A stretch of DNA of 36,000 bases from Bacteroidetes bacterium B1(2017) (GCA_002256395.1 NKJG01000019.1:1-36000), one strand, 5' to 3'. Shown: positions 1 to 7,884, counted from the stretch's first letter. A program made the numbers and translations. Notes: generated from the sequence alone by a model not told the origin.

Positions 1-242
1 ACGCAGAGTTGTTGAAAATCAATTTCTTTTTTTGCAAATATCTTTCTGATTTCAATTTTTACATCTTCAGCAAAAGATACTGTTTCAAACTTCAAAACCT
101 TCACTTTCGTATCCAATCCACTTCCTCTGTATTCACAAAGAGCCACATCCAAGCCGTCCATTGATGTCCCCGACATCAGTCCAATGATTTTTCTAGAGGG
201 CTTTTGTGCTATTTCATATAGTTTTTGGATGTTTTGGTTCAT
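1..242 (-). CDS. anmK: Anhydro-N-acetylmuramic acid kinase, N-terminal part (runs off left edge)
   Basis: Only the first 80 codons are present; the gene continues beyond base 1. The reverse strand from ATG at 242-240 reads a short helix, then the kinase phosphate-binding signature IIGLMSGTSMDGLDVALC, which is characteristic of AnmK. The family phosphorylates 1,6-anhydro-MurNAc, opening the anhydro ring, to give MurNAc-6-phosphate during cytoplasmic recycling of cell-wall muropeptides. The start is set by the ATG about 20 residues before the signature, the usual spacing in this family. It lies downstream of, and on the same strand as, the Fe-S oxidoreductase gene, with a gap of about 160 bases, so it may have its own promoter. 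The motif makes the family assignment secure; completeness cannot be judged. Confidence 0.9.
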   Translation of the reverse strand, partial: MNQNIQKLYEIAQKPSRKIIGLMSGTSMDGLDVALCEYRGSGLDTKVKVLKFETVSFAEDVKIEIRKIFAKKEIDFQQLC

Positions 243-368
243 TGGGTGTTTTGATTGAAATAGGTAATTGTTCAGAGAACCCAAGAAATTATGTTTTCTC
301 AAAAATACTTCCGCAAATTAATACAAAAAGGCTCAGAAATGTACCTAAATAGAATAGGTAAACTTTTA

Positions 369-404
369 TTAACCAATTAACCAATTAACCAATTAACCAA
401 TTAA
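369..404. repeat. Tandem 8-bp repeat TTAACCAA, 4.5 copies
   Basis: Four perfect TTAACCAA units plus a half unit lie directly after the Fe-S oxidoreductase gene. The last half unit supplies its stop codon (TAA read on the minus strand at 403-401). Slippage here could change the 3' end of the gene or the length of the spacer to anmK. Confidence 0.9.
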
Positions 405-1726
405 GATTCCTTCGCCCAATCAAATCTCTGGTCAGGGGAAAATTTCCATGGAGCCATGTTGGTTTCGAGGTTCTGAAACATCATATTCCAGCTTTGAGGA
501 GCTTGACTTTCTTCCATTACGCGGTAGCGGCGTAGTTGTAGGATAATGTCTAACGGGCTTATCATCACGGGGCATTCCTGAACGCAGGCGTTGCAACTTG
601 TGCAAGCCAATATTTCTTCATCAGAGATGTAGTCACCTAATAGGTTTTTTTCGTCTTTGTAATCTTTTCCGTTTTTAATCCAGCCTTTTTGTATGTCTTC
701 TAACCTGTCTCTGGTGTCCATCATTATTTTGCGAGGCGATAGAGCCTTTCCTGTAATATTGGCTGGGCATGCGGAAGTACAGCGGCCACATTCGGTGCAG
801 CTATAGGCGTCCATGAGGTTTTTCCAAGAGAGGTCTTCTACGTCTTTTGCTCCAAACCTTCCCACTTCTGCTGGTGTTTCGGGAGCTTGTTCTAGACCCA
901 ACATTATTTTTACCTCTGTATTTACAGTAGGCATATTACTCATTTTTCCTTTTGGATTGAGGTCCGAAAAATAAGTATTTGGAAAAGCCAAAGCTATATG
1001 GAGGTGCTTAGAATAAGTAACATACAAGGCAAAAGCCATAATGCCCAATATATGAAACCACCAAGCCGCTCTTTCAGCAAAGATGAGCATACCACCTGAG
1101 AAATTATCCATAATGGGCACCAACCATTGACTGATTACAAAAGAACCTGTAATGGCCTCTGCAAAATGACCCACACCGCGGCTTTGAAGTACAACGTCGG
1201 CGGCGTTCATTTTCAAGAATGCAGCCATTAATAATATCTCGAAAATCAAGATAATGTTACCATCTTTCACAGGCCAACCTTTCATTTCACGGTGGCGACT
1301 TTCCTGTAAACGCTCCACTTTGGTTATGTTTCGTCTGATCAAGAACACCACACAAGCCACTATTACAGCCAAAGCCAGTATTTCAAAGAAATTTATCAAA
1401 AATGAGTAAACGTTACCCAAAGGCTCTAAAAAAATACGATGGGTACCCAAAAGTCCATCCAAAACAATTTCTAGCACTTCAAGATTGATGATGATAAAGC
1501 CTACATATACTGCTAAATGCAGAATGGCCACCATGGGTTTAGCAAACATTTTTTTCTGTCCAAAAGCCATCAATAGCATGTTTTTTAGCCTTTGACTAGG
1601 ATTATCGTATCGGTTTTCAGCTTTTCCCAATAGTATGGTTTTCCTGATGAGGTTTACTCTGCGACCAATAAAGTATGCAGCAGTGCCTAAAGCAATCAAA
1701 AACAGAATTTGAGGAAGAATATTCAT
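401..1726 (-). CDS. Membrane-bound 4Fe-4S dicluster oxidoreductase (heterodisulfide-reductase-like)
   Basis: A 441-residue protein. The N-terminal half has several hydrophobic segments (about residues 1-20, 60-85, 110-130, 150-175, 220-250) resembling the haem-b-type membrane domains of respiratory reductases. The C-terminal part carries two ferredoxin-type clusters, CTECGRCTSACP at about 310-321 and CTSCNACVQECP at about 375-386. Such proteins pass electrons between the membrane and soluble Fe-S partners and are often annotated as Fe-S-binding or HdrD/GlcF-like oxidoreductases. The usual partner with CCG cysteine-rich domains does not follow; anmK does. I chose ATG at 1726 because the 15 residues upstream of it are weak and run into the predicted promoter. 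Family call is firm; donor and acceptor are unknown. Confidence 0.85.
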   Translation of the reverse strand: MNILPQILFLIALGTAAYFIGRRVNLIRKTILLGKAENRYDNPSQRLKNMLLMAFGQKKMFAKPMVAILHLAVYVGFIIINLEVLEIVLDGLLGTHRIFLEPLGNVYSFLINFFEILALAVIVACVVFLIRRNITKVERLQESRHREMKGWPVKDGNIILIFEILLMAAFLKMNAADVVLQSRGVGHFAEAITGSFVISQWLVPIMDNFSGGMLIFAERAAWWFHILGIMAFALYVTYSKHLHIALAFPNTYFSDLNPKGKMSNMPTVNTEVKIMLGLEQAPETPAEVGRFGAKDVEDLSWKNLMDAYSCTECGRCTSACPANITGKALSPRKIMMDTRDRLEDIQKGWIKNGKDYKDEKNLLGDYISDEEILACTSCNACVQECPVMISPLDIILQLRRYRVMEESQAPQSWNMMFQNLETNMAPWKFSPDQRFDWAKES

Positions 1727-1768
1727 GTTGTCTATTATTAGAATAATGGTATGCATGCATACTATGTA

Positions 1769-1798
1769 CAAATATCAAGAAAAAGTGTAACAAAACAA
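1769..1798 (-). promoter_or_regulatory. Promoter for the Fe-S oxidoreductase
   Basis: On the minus strand TTG (1798-1796) is followed after 19 bases by GATATTTG (1776-1769), one mismatch from the Bacteroidota TAnnTTTG box. It sits 43 bases before the chosen ATG at 1726. Confidence 0.45.
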
Positions 1799-1836
1799 AC
1801 GGTCGAAAAAAAAATTATGTTTTTTTTAGTTGAAAT

Positions 1837-1866
1837 TTGTTATTAAAAACTTTTTCCCTAATTTTG
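1837..1866 (+). promoter_or_regulatory. Promoter for tRNA-Phe
   Basis: TTG at 1837-1839, a 19-base spacer and TAATTTTG at 1859-1866 match the Bacteroidota sigma-A consensus exactly. Predicted transcription starts near 1873, about 40 bases before the tRNA. The promoter is divergent from that of the Fe-S gene. Confidence 0.75.
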
Positions 1867-1880
1867 CAGTCCCAAACGGG

Positions 1881-1898
1881 TACCGATACACATCGGTA
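1881..1898 (+). repeat. Short hairpin TACCGAT-acac-ATCGGTA in the tRNA leader
   Basis: A perfect 7-bp inverted repeat with a 4-base loop lies between the tRNA-Phe promoter and the tRNA. Its CCGAT/ATCGG arms resemble the palindromes at 31474-31489 and 31728-31743, suggesting a dispersed chromosomal palindrome family. It may alternatively act in leader processing. Confidence 0.55.
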
Positions 1899-1915
1899 GG
1901 TGGTGAAATCACTTT

Positions 1916-1988
1916 GGTGATGTAGCTCAGTTGGTAGAGCAAAGGACTGAAAATCCTTGTGTCGGCGGTTCGATTCCGTCCATCACCA
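1916..1988 (+). tRNA. tRNA-Phe (anticodon GAA)
   Basis: The cloverleaf is complete. The acceptor stem GGTGATG/CATCACC spans 1916-1922 and 1981-1987, with discriminator A at 1988. The anticodon stem AAGGA/TCCTT encloses loop CTGAAAA, anticodon GAA at 1949-1951. The T loop is TTCGATT. The terminal CCA is not encoded (CCT follows). The mobile element is inserted in the 3' half, and its attL repeat rebuilds the gene, so the tRNA should remain functional. Confidence 0.97.
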
Positions 1989-1989
1989 C
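1946..1989. repeat. attL (44-bp direct repeat)
   Basis: Identical over 44 bases to 30214-30257. It covers the tRNA-Phe anticodon loop through the discriminator and one base beyond, as is usual for tyrosine integrases that target tRNA 3' ends. Sequences diverge immediately on both sides of the repeat. Confidence 0.95.
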
Positions 1990-2000
1990 CTCAAAATCAG

Positions 2001-2034
2001 GCAGTTATGACGAAAGTTGTGACTGCTTTTTTTA
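2001..2034 (+). terminator. Element-borne terminator downstream of tRNA-Phe
   Basis: An 11-bp stem with two G-T wobbles (2001-2011 with 2016-2026) and a GAAA loop is followed by a run of seven T. It lies just inside attL, so it would replace the native tRNA terminator displaced to 30258-30288. Confidence 0.7.
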
Positions 2035-2037
2035 TTT

Positions 2038-2056
2038 GGTACAACTTTGGTACAAC
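2038..2056. promoter_or_regulatory. Left arm-type sites: two GGTACAAC direct repeats
   Basis: GGTACAAC occurs at 2038-2045 and 2049-2056, one helical turn (11 bp) apart, about 50 bases inside attL. The same octamer occurs three times just inside attR. This layout fits integrase or excisionase arm-binding sites. The rest of 2057-2278 shows no gene. Confidence 0.65.
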
Positions 2057-2278
2057 ATTTGAGTATTCTGCTTTTTTTCTATAAAAAGATAATCACTGTA
2101 AATTTATATCAATTTTGATGTTTTTAGAGGCTTGAATGACTATCAAACCATCTAGACCAACTTAGAAAAGGATGTCATTTCCTGATAATTCAAAATGGCT
2201 AGAATAATAATTCATGAGATATTCTTGTGTAGAATGTGAAATTTTCCCCAAAAAATTTATCTTGCAATAAAAAAACTC

Positions 2279-2548
2279 ATGCAAGTTATTTGCCTTGAAG
2301 AACCTGCATTCTATTCTCTAGTTGAGCAAGTAGTTGCCCGATTAAAGGAAACTCACAATGAAACACAGCAAAAATGGGTTTCGGATGATCAAGCAATGGT
2401 ATTACTAAACATTAAATCTAAGACAACACTTCAAAAGCTACGTGATGAAGGTAAAATTAGGTTTTCTCAGCCACAGAAGAAAATCATTCTCTATGACCGT
2501 GATTCAATAGATGATTATTTGGAACAAAATGCTAGAAATGTTTTTTAA
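2279..2548 (+). CDS. Small helix-turn-helix protein, excisionase-like
   Basis: An 89-residue protein. After an N-terminal helix, residues 33-85 read WVSDDQAMVLLNIKSKTTLQ, then a short turn and an acidic ...YDRDSIDDYL segment. This is the winged HTH_17/MerR-like fold used by Bacteroidota element excisionases and small regulators. It is the first gene inside attL, two bases ahead of the next ORF, so the pair is probably one operon. Being next to the attachment site suggests a role in excision or control of the element. No Shine-Dalgarno is seen, as is normal for this phylum. Confidence 0.7.
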   Translation: MQVICLEEPAFYSLVEQVVARLKETHNETQQKWVSDDQAMVLLNIKSKTTLQKLRDEGKIRFSQPQKKIILYDRDSIDDYLEQNARNVF

Positions 2549-2550
2549 CC

Positions 2551-2832
2551 ATGGAAAAAGAAGAAACAGTATCATCAGATTATCAAACGGGATTTAATGA
2601 AGGTTATACAATCGCTAAGTATAACCCTGAACTTGCTGTGCAGTTATCTACGATCTCAGTTGAGAGCGAACGCTTTACAGGGTTTCAAGAGGGCAGGGAG
2701 CAATTCATCAAAGAGCAAGTCAAGGATAAATTACCCTCTTGGGTTAAAGGCAACACCATTCAAAAAGGTCTAGACACCATTGAAAAAAACTTAGAGAAAG
2801 GCATCAATAAGGATATTGAACCAGAACGTTAA
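2551..2832 (+). CDS. Hypothetical protein, charged, operon partner of the HTH protein
   Basis: A 93-residue soluble protein with no signal peptide or membrane segment. A short internal repeat is visible: GFNEGYTIAKYNPELA near residue 14 and GFQEGREQFIKEQ near residue 44. The C-terminus is a Lys/Glu-rich helix. It starts two bases after the HTH gene stops, which implies co-expression. I do not recognise a family with a known function; accessory roles in excision or mobilization are possible from location only. Confidence 0.6.
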   Translation: MEKEETVSSDYQTGFNEGYTIAKYNPELAVQLSTISVESERFTGFQEGREQFIKEQVKDKLPSWVKGNTIQKGLDTIEKNLEKGINKDIEPER

Positions 2833-2842
2833 AATTACACTG

Positions 2843-3580
2843 TCAATCTCTGTCAGGGCTTTCTTTATCAATAGTTGGGACATCAATCTTCTCTGTTTGA
2901 TTTAAGGTCTTTGAATAGCCTAGCGATTGCGAAAAACGTTGAGACATAGATGTTGTTTCACCTTTTTCCTGTGGGGGCTCATTTTGCTCAAAAGTCTCTC
3001 TATCTGGACTGTTTCTTTGCTGATAATCCTCAATGAGGCTATTCATTAAATCTTGTGATTTATCTATATCTCGGCCTTGTTCTATTGGCTTACTATCTGC
3101 AAGAACATTTAATTCTCTATCTTTCGCACGTTTTCTGGCTCTGTCTAATGCATCCCTCATATAATCTTGAGATTGTTCAATATCCTTAGGTTGACTCTGA
3201 TGTTCTTTCTTATCAGTGTCATCCATAGATTTATAATTATTTGGGTAAATATCCTCACGAGCTAAATCACGTATTTGTTTAGCATCTGGTGTATTATCTT
3301 CTTTCAGGAGCTGTTGGATTTCCTGCCAAGTTTCAGTTTTGACATGAGCCTTCGCCTTTTCAAGCGAACTAATATATTGATCACGGCTACCCAGTTGTCT
3401 CGACTTCATAAAACCAGGGGGATTATAGCTCAAATCTGGCCCTCTATCATTGGGCATAGTTTTAATTTTTTCATCAAATTGATGAATCTTTTCAAGGGCA
3501 TTCTGGACTTTTTGTTCTATATGACTGTATGCAAAAGGATACTTACTTTCGGGGGCTACATCTTGTTTCTGAGTTTCCAT
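2843..3580 (-). CDS. Hypothetical hydrophilic protein with repeated charged segments
   Basis: A 245-residue, very hydrophilic protein without signal peptide or membrane segment. The second half is rich in Gln, Asp, Glu, Lys and Arg and repeats the pattern IEQSQDYMRDALDRARKR (about 134-151) and IDKSQDLMNSLIEDYQQR (about 172-189), so it is likely helical or partly disordered. The gene converges on the HTH operon, with an 11-base gap between stop codons. Such tails are common in mobilization accessory proteins, but no diagnostic motif is visible and I do not assign a function. Confidence 0.6.
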   Translation of the reverse strand: METQKQDVAPESKYPFAYSHIEQKVQNALEKIHQFDEKIKTMPNDRGPDLSYNPPGFMKSRQLGSRDQYISSLEKAKAHVKTETWQEIQQLLKEDNTPDAKQIRDLAREDIYPNNYKSMDDTDKKEHQSQPKDIEQSQDYMRDALDRARKRAKDRELNVLADSKPIEQGRDIDKSQDLMNSLIEDYQQRNSPDRETFEQNEPPQEKGETTSMSQRFSQSLGYSKTLNQTEKIDVPTIDKESPDRD

Positions 3581-3643
3581 TGCCTTTCATTTTTAGATTG
3601 ACCACTAATTTTAATTATGCTAATATAAGTCATTCTTAGACAA

Positions 3644-3660
3644 AATTTACGTGGTAAATT
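3644..3660. promoter_or_regulatory. Perfect dyad AATTTAC-gtg-GTAAATT
   Basis: Seven-base inverted arms separated by three bases end five bases before the ATG of the 3665 gene, in the divergent intergenic region with the 2843-3580 gene. Position and symmetry fit a repressor operator; the small HTH proteins of the element are candidate binders. Confidence 0.4.
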
Positions 3661-3664
3661 AAGA

Positions 3665-4294
3665 ATGAACCAGAAATTGATAGATGAATTATACAATGGG
3701 GACGCTGCACGCTATGCAGAGTCACTGGATGAATGTAATCGTGAAGCTATAGAATGGAAAGCTCTTGAGCGGGCAGCAACCGTTTTGCCACACTTAGATG
3801 CCCAAGCCCAAAACACCATCGAAAAATGTCTAGGCTACCTACCTTCACAACACATTACACTGCCACATGAGCCTTTTATTAGAGCTTTGATAAATAGCTA
3901 TCAACTTGGGCAATTATCCGCCGAACAATACTCGCTTGAAATGGAAGGCCATATTAAACTTATACGCAATGCCGACATGGAACATAATCTTATGAAAGAT
4001 TACACTCCGTCAGCCTATAAAAACTATTCGGAAACATTCATTCCATATGGACAACAAGCTAGAGATAGAATTAAAGGTTTTCTAGGGTATGAGCCTAAAT
4101 TGGAGCATTCATTGGCAGCTGAAATGTGGCTAAGAAAAATATTTGCTATGGATAATTTTAGATTGCCAGACAATATGACAGCAATTGACTTTAAGGTATT
4201 GACCCTAATTCGTTACAGAGAAATATTACTTGAATTCGGCAAACAATTTGCTGATGCCTCACCTTTATTAGGGACACATTTATATTTTGATTAA
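3665..4294 (+). CDS. Hypothetical protein (209 aa)
   Basis: A 209-residue soluble, mainly helical protein with no signal peptide, membrane segment or metal-binding cluster. It opens MNQKLIDELYNGDAARYAES and contains a segment about Gln spacing (YQLGQLSAEQYSLEME, about 79-94). I do not recognise a family. It is divergent from the 2843-3580 gene, with a dyad over its start region. Codon use looks ordinary for the element, and the ORF is intact and uninterrupted, so it is likely a real gene of unknown role. Confidence 0.6.
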   Translation: MNQKLIDELYNGDAARYAESLDECNREAIEWKALERAATVLPHLDAQAQNTIEKCLGYLPSQHITLPHEPFIRALINSYQLGQLSAEQYSLEMEGHIKLIRNADMEHNLMKDYTPSAYKNYSETFIPYGQQARDRIKGFLGYEPKLEHSLAAEMWLRKIFAMDNFRLPDNMTAIDFKVLTLIRYREILLEFGKQFADASPLLGTHLYFD

Positions 4295-4463
4295 AAGTAT
4301 GTTAGTAAGGGCAAGATCACCCTATCCATGATATCTAAAGAAAAAAATAATTTAGTAATACAAATAGAAAAAGGCTTGAATTATAAATTTTTAAAATTGT
4401 CCATGGAACTGTAGCTATCACAAAAGATTTACAATTAAATATTTTATTTATTTTTAAAAGTGT

Positions 4464-4493
4464 TTGTATTTTTAAATTTTTTTAATATTTTTG
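4464..4493 (+). promoter_or_regulatory. Consensus promoter of the 4521 gene
   Basis: TTG (4464-4466), a 19-base spacer and TATTTTTG (4486-4493) match the Bacteroidota consensus exactly, about 27 bases before the ATG. The leader would be only some 20 bases. The rest of 4295-4520 is AT-rich and shows no gene. Confidence 0.7.
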
Positions 4494-4520
4494 CTAAGAA
4501 TGGTTTATGTTTCATAACTG

Positions 4521-5210
4521 ATGAGTAGAAAAACAATTTTTCGGCTAATTGGTCTGACAGTTGTAATAGCTTCGGCCATCTATTGGTTTTTTACCAATAA
4601 GGGAGAGCCTATGGTTGCAATCTTAACATTTGCTCTTGAAATTGGAATTATTCTTTTTTTTGAAGTAAGAAATGAGAAAGAGGGTACACACAGCGATGAT
4701 ACCAAACCCAAAGGTGATAAGAAACCCCAACCCAATCCTGTAAAAAACTCTATTAAAGTTGGAAACATAACTGACAACTCTGGTTCTGTTATTATTCAGA
4801 ATCAGCTTAATTATTACAGCCTCTTTAGCGAAGTTTTTTTATCAAAAATATTTCGAATATTTCAAGTATTTCATTTTGGTGTAAGAAAATCTATTTTTGT
4901 AAGTGACGCAATAGTTAATGAACTTTATGGTCTTCTTTTCAAAGCAAATAACGATTACGAACTAAATAATTTAAAGAATATAGTAGAACATAGATTTTCT
5001 ATTAAAATAGACGACTTAGACAGATTAGATCCTAGAATTCGGACATTCTATGAATTACTGATAAAAACCATAAATAATAATAAAGGAATAGTTGCAATCA
5101 TGTTGTTTACTTTAGGTTACCTAAGTTATACTTTACTAAATTCACAAATAATAAAATTAATTTTGGAAATAATAAAAATAATAATAAGGCAAAACAGTCA
5201 ATTATTTTAA
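4521..5210 (+). CDS. Membrane protein with a GNITDNSGSVIIQN-like linker motif
   Basis: A 229-residue protein. Two N-terminal hydrophobic segments (about 7-24 and 30-46) are followed by a Lys/Asp/Pro-rich stretch (about 50-77). Then comes the short beta-prone motif KVGNITDNSGSVIIQNQ (about 79-95), a soluble helical part, and a hydrophobic C-terminus (about 190-222). Gly/Asn/Ser-spaced V-V-I motifs of this kind are seen in defence effectors, where they can form amyloid-like or oligomeric contacts; that link is inference here. The gene has its own strong promoter and stands alone. Function unknown; a membrane-acting effector is one possibility. Confidence 0.6.
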   Translation: MSRKTIFRLIGLTVVIASAIYWFFTNKGEPMVAILTFALEIGIILFFEVRNEKEGTHSDDTKPKGDKKPQPNPVKNSIKVGNITDNSGSVIIQNQLNYYSLFSEVFLSKIFRIFQVFHFGVRKSIFVSDAIVNELYGLLFKANNDYELNNLKNIVEHRFSIKIDDLDRLDPRIRTFYELLIKTINNNKGIVAIMLFTLGYLSYTLLNSQIIKLILEIIKIIIRQNSQLF

Positions 5211-5582
5211 CTGGATCGAATTGTAATTTCAATATTGTAATTATAGAAAAATATCAGGTAGACATATGAAATCAAATTTAATATAACAGGAAAGTATTAA
5301 TCATTAAAAAAGTGAGTTCAGGAATTGTCATGCATTTTTTGGGCTCATTTTTTTTTATAAAAAATCAATTTGAAGAAAACTGAGTATTAAATTTAAAAAA
5401 TACAAAACCTCTATCGGTTTATGACGGGGAATGAAGAAATAGAAGGAATAAGAAAGAAGCTCCGTCAAATATAACTTACCGTGCACGTCAAAGACATTTA
5501 CAATAATAAAATCACCTTTAGAAGAAATCTGGAATGCTTTTCAAGGCACTTGACTAACAATGTCTAACGAAGTTTAATAGCA

Positions 5583-5841
5583 TTTGGGGTATTTGGAGGG
5601 GTATTCTCAAGAAGAGAAGCGTTAGATTTTGTTTAAAAACAAATATTTAAATGTTTGATTGGAATCCCTCCCGCTCCGCCAGTTTGAATTTTACTACCAT
5701 CTAAAGAAGCCTAAAAAGTGCTTGAAATTCAATAGTTTCTGTGGTATAACTATCTTATTAGACACAAGTTAATCTGTGTAAATCTAACAAATTTTGGGGT
5801 ATAATTTGGGGTATTTTTTAAGCCTCAAAATAAAATACCCC
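5583..5841. repeat. TTTGGGGTAT repeats around the P4-type integrase start
   Basis: TTTGGGGTAT occurs at 5583-5592, 5793-5802 and 5805-5814, the last two 12 bp apart. An inverted ATACCCC lies at 5835-5841 and forms a potential hairpin with the 5805 copy. They lie 5' of the integrase and flank the tRNA-like 3' end, as arm-type sites of a P4-family integrase would. The rest of 5211-5857 holds no gene that I can see. Confidence 0.55.
5661..5681 (+). other. tRNA-Ser-like 3' end, possible att core of the P4-type module
   Basis: The segment ending CCCTCCCGCTCCGCCA at 5681 reads as a T-stem 3' strand, a 7-base acceptor strand (CCGCTCC), discriminator G and CCA, as in a tRNA-Ser. No matching 5' half is present, and I see no second copy in the window. 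It sits about 180 bases before a DUF4102 integrase, the normal place for the attachment core of such elements. Confidence 0.45.
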
Positions 5842-5857
5842 AGCATGGAGGGTTTTA

Positions 5858-7051
5858 ATGAGCTTAAGTGATTTAGATTGTCGCCTTGCTAAACCGAAAG
5901 AGAAATCATTTCGACTTTATGACTCTGGCGGTTTGTACCTTGATATCAAGGTAACAGGAAAAAAGATTTGGCGTTTGAAATACAAATTCTTTGATAAAGA
6001 GAAACTTTTAACCATTGGCCAGTACCCACAGATTACCTTAGCAGTGGCTCGTGAGAGACGAGATCAAGCAAAAGAGAAATTAATATTAGGTATCGATCCA
6101 TCAAAAGAAAAACAAGACCAAAAAGTCCAAGCTCGCTACAAACAAACACAAACGTTTGAACTTGTAGCCACTGAATGGCATAAGCTTAACTACAAAACAT
6201 GGTCTTCAAACTATGCAAATGATATTTTGAGACGATTAACAAGAAACGTATTTACTGAAATTGGCAATCTGCCAATTTCTAAAATAACCATACAAGATTT
6301 GCTGGCGTGCCTTCGGAAAGTAGAGGAAAGAGAGGCACATGATATGGCCAGACGAGTTTTACAAATGATGGGGCAGGTGATGCGTTATGCTGTAATCACT
6401 GGCAGGGCAGAAAGAGATATTACAGTCGATTTAAAAGGAGCATTGGTAAAATATAAGAAAGGGCATTATGCAGCTATAGACTCCGATGAACTACCTAACC
6501 TTTTAAAGGCTATCAATAAGAATGATGCAAGATTATTTAAACAAACCATTTTAGCTATAAAATTAATCTTATTGACCTTCGTAAGAACGAATGAATTAAT
6601 AAATGCCACGTGGTCAGAGTTTGACCTTGAAAAGGCTGAATGGCATATACCAGCAGAACGAATGAAAATGAGAACTCCCCATTTTGTGCCACTTTCAAGA
6701 CAAGTGGTAGAAATCTTATTGGAACTGAAACAAGCTTTTGGTAAATCGAATTATATTTTACCTAGCGTAATTCGCAACGATAAACCTATTAGCAATGGTA
6801 CTATTTTAGTAGGCTTAAAACGTCTAGGATACCACAAAGTTATGACAGGCCACGGATTCAGAGCATTAGCCATGAGCACAATTAAAGAAAAACTAAATTA
6901 CCGCCATGAAATTGTAGACCGTCAACTAGCTCACTTACCAAGAAACAAAATTGACCAAGCTTATGACAGAGCAAAGTTTGTACCCGATCGCATCAAGATG
7001 ATGCAGGAATGGGCTGACTATATTGACTTATTAGCAAATATCAAAAGCTAG
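5858..7051 (+). CDS. P4-type tyrosine integrase (DUF4102 arm domain)
   Basis: A 397-residue protein of normal length for phage P4/CP4-57-type integrases. Residues 1-90 form the DUF4102 arm-binding domain (LYDSGGLYLDIKVTGKKIWR, then LTIGQYPQITLAVARERR). The core-binding domain follows, then the catalytic domain. Its residues are visible: Arg in TFVRTNELINATW, His-x-x-Arg in GHGFRA, His in QLAHLP and the nucleophile Tyr in AYDRAKF. The ATG is preceded by a strong GGAGGG ribosome-binding site (5847-5852), unusual for Bacteroidota and suggestive of transfer from another phylum. It overlaps the convergent alpA-like gene by four bases. This is a second integrase, distinct from the one at the element's right end. 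Confidence 0.95.
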   Translation: MSLSDLDCRLAKPKEKSFRLYDSGGLYLDIKVTGKKIWRLKYKFFDKEKLLTIGQYPQITLAVARERRDQAKEKLILGIDPSKEKQDQKVQARYKQTQTFELVATEWHKLNYKTWSSNYANDILRRLTRNVFTEIGNLPISKITIQDLLACLRKVEEREAHDMARRVLQMMGQVMRYAVITGRAERDITVDLKGALVKYKKGHYAAIDSDELPNLLKAINKNDARLFKQTILAIKLILLTFVRTNELINATWSEFDLEKAEWHIPAERMKMRTPHFVPLSRQVVEILLELKQAFGKSNYILPSVIRNDKPISNGTILVGLKRLGYHKVMTGHGFRALAMSTIKEKLNYRHEIVDRQLAHLPRNKIDQAYDRAKFVPDRIKMMQEWADYIDLLANIKS

Positions 7052-7266
7052 GTGGCTTCATTGGTTGGCTTAAATCGCTCTATACAGCTTTGAATATCAC
7101 TAACTTTCCAAGCTGTAATTCTTGGAGCAAGCTTATAAGGTTTCGGAAATTGACCAGTTTTACAGCCATTCCACCAAGTTGCCTTGCTAACAGGAATAAG
7201 CTTCAAAATTTGTTCTAATCTAATAAAACCTAGTGCTGAATTTGTCTCAAAAAGAAAATCGTTCAT
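7048..7266 (-). CDS. AlpA-family transcriptional regulator
   Basis: A 72-residue protein with the AlpA/Phage_AlpA pattern: RLEQILKLIPVSKATWWNGC (HTH), then GQFPKPYKLAPRITAWKVSDI (wing). AlpA proteins activate the integrase or act as excisionases for CP4-57/P4-type elements. The gene is convergent with the P4-type integrase and overlaps its stop by four bases. A set of inverted repeats lies just upstream of its start. Together the two genes form a recognisable integration/excision module. Confidence 0.88.
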   Translation of the reverse strand: MNDFLFETNSALGFIRLEQILKLIPVSKATWWNGCKTGQFPKPYKLAPRITAWKVSDIQSCIERFKPTNEAT

Positions 7267-7267
7267 T

Positions 7268-7332
7268 TAGCCCCTCACTACAAAAAAATGACCCTTTTAG
7301 GGTAAAGGCTACAATAGGTCACTAAGGGGCTA
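7268..7332. promoter_or_regulatory. Nested inverted repeats upstream of alpA
   Basis: TAGCCCCT (7268-7275) is mirrored by AGGGGCTA (7325-7332); between them lie further small dyads, ACCC/GGGT and TGACC/GGTCA. The set lies immediately before the alpA-like start and is a plausible operator. The remaining bases to 7631 show no gene. Confidence 0.4.
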
Positions 7333-7631
7333 TTCTCGATTTGCAGATAGAAAATATAACTCTGGGTTTGAAAGTCAAAATAGGTAAACTCAACCTAAAA
7401 GATGGCAAAATCAGCCAATTATCAACGAATCTGCCCAAAACTATTAACAATTAACTCAATCCAAGGGCTTTAACCACAAATACGGTGCTATATGGTTATT
7501 TACCGATGTTATTCTTTGTTTACAATTGGTAAATTGAATTGACAAAACATATTAAATTAAAGTAGTTAAGCTCCCCATAGCTTTCCCGAATGTCTATTCA
7601 TTACTACTTATTTCCAAAAAGGAACATTAAA

Positions 7632-7832
7632 ATGTTAATAAAATCACCATCAACTAATCAACAAGTCTTCAATCGCAAAACTGCAGCAAAGTATCTGGGT
7701 GTTTCTCCAAACACTTTGGCTGTATGGGCGTGTACCAAACGATACAATTTAAAGTATATCAAAATGGGAAGAGCTGTGCGTTATCGACTGCATGATTTAG
7801 AGAAGTTTGTTGAAGAAAGACTGCAAACCTAA
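7632..7832 (+). CDS. Small helix-turn-helix (HTH_17) protein
   Basis: A 66-residue protein. Residues 13-60 read FNRKTAAKYLGVSPNTLAVW followed by a basic stretch and KMGRAVRYRLHDLEKFVEER, the classical winged HTH of excisionase/HTH_17 proteins. An upstream in-frame ATG at 7590 would add 14 atypical residues, so I prefer ATG at 7632, which has AAGGAA about 10 bases upstream. It precedes the primase-like gene, as small regulators often do in satellite-type elements. Confidence 0.8.
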   Translation: MLIKSPSTNQQVFNRKTAAKYLGVSPNTLAVWACTKRYNLKYIKMGRAVRYRLHDLEKFVEERLQT

Positions 7833-7884
7833 AAATATCTTCAGTTTAAAAACTTAACCACTTTATATTTCTTTGGAGGCTTTC

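Noticed and set aside
369..404. CRISPR-like array
   Set aside because: The units are contiguous 8-mers without spacers; no CRISPR array or cas gene was seen anywhere in the window.
7373..7385. Motif AAATAGGTAAA seen near 350, 7378, 11263 and 12285
   Set aside because: It is short, AT-rich and has no consistent position relative to genes; likely chance.
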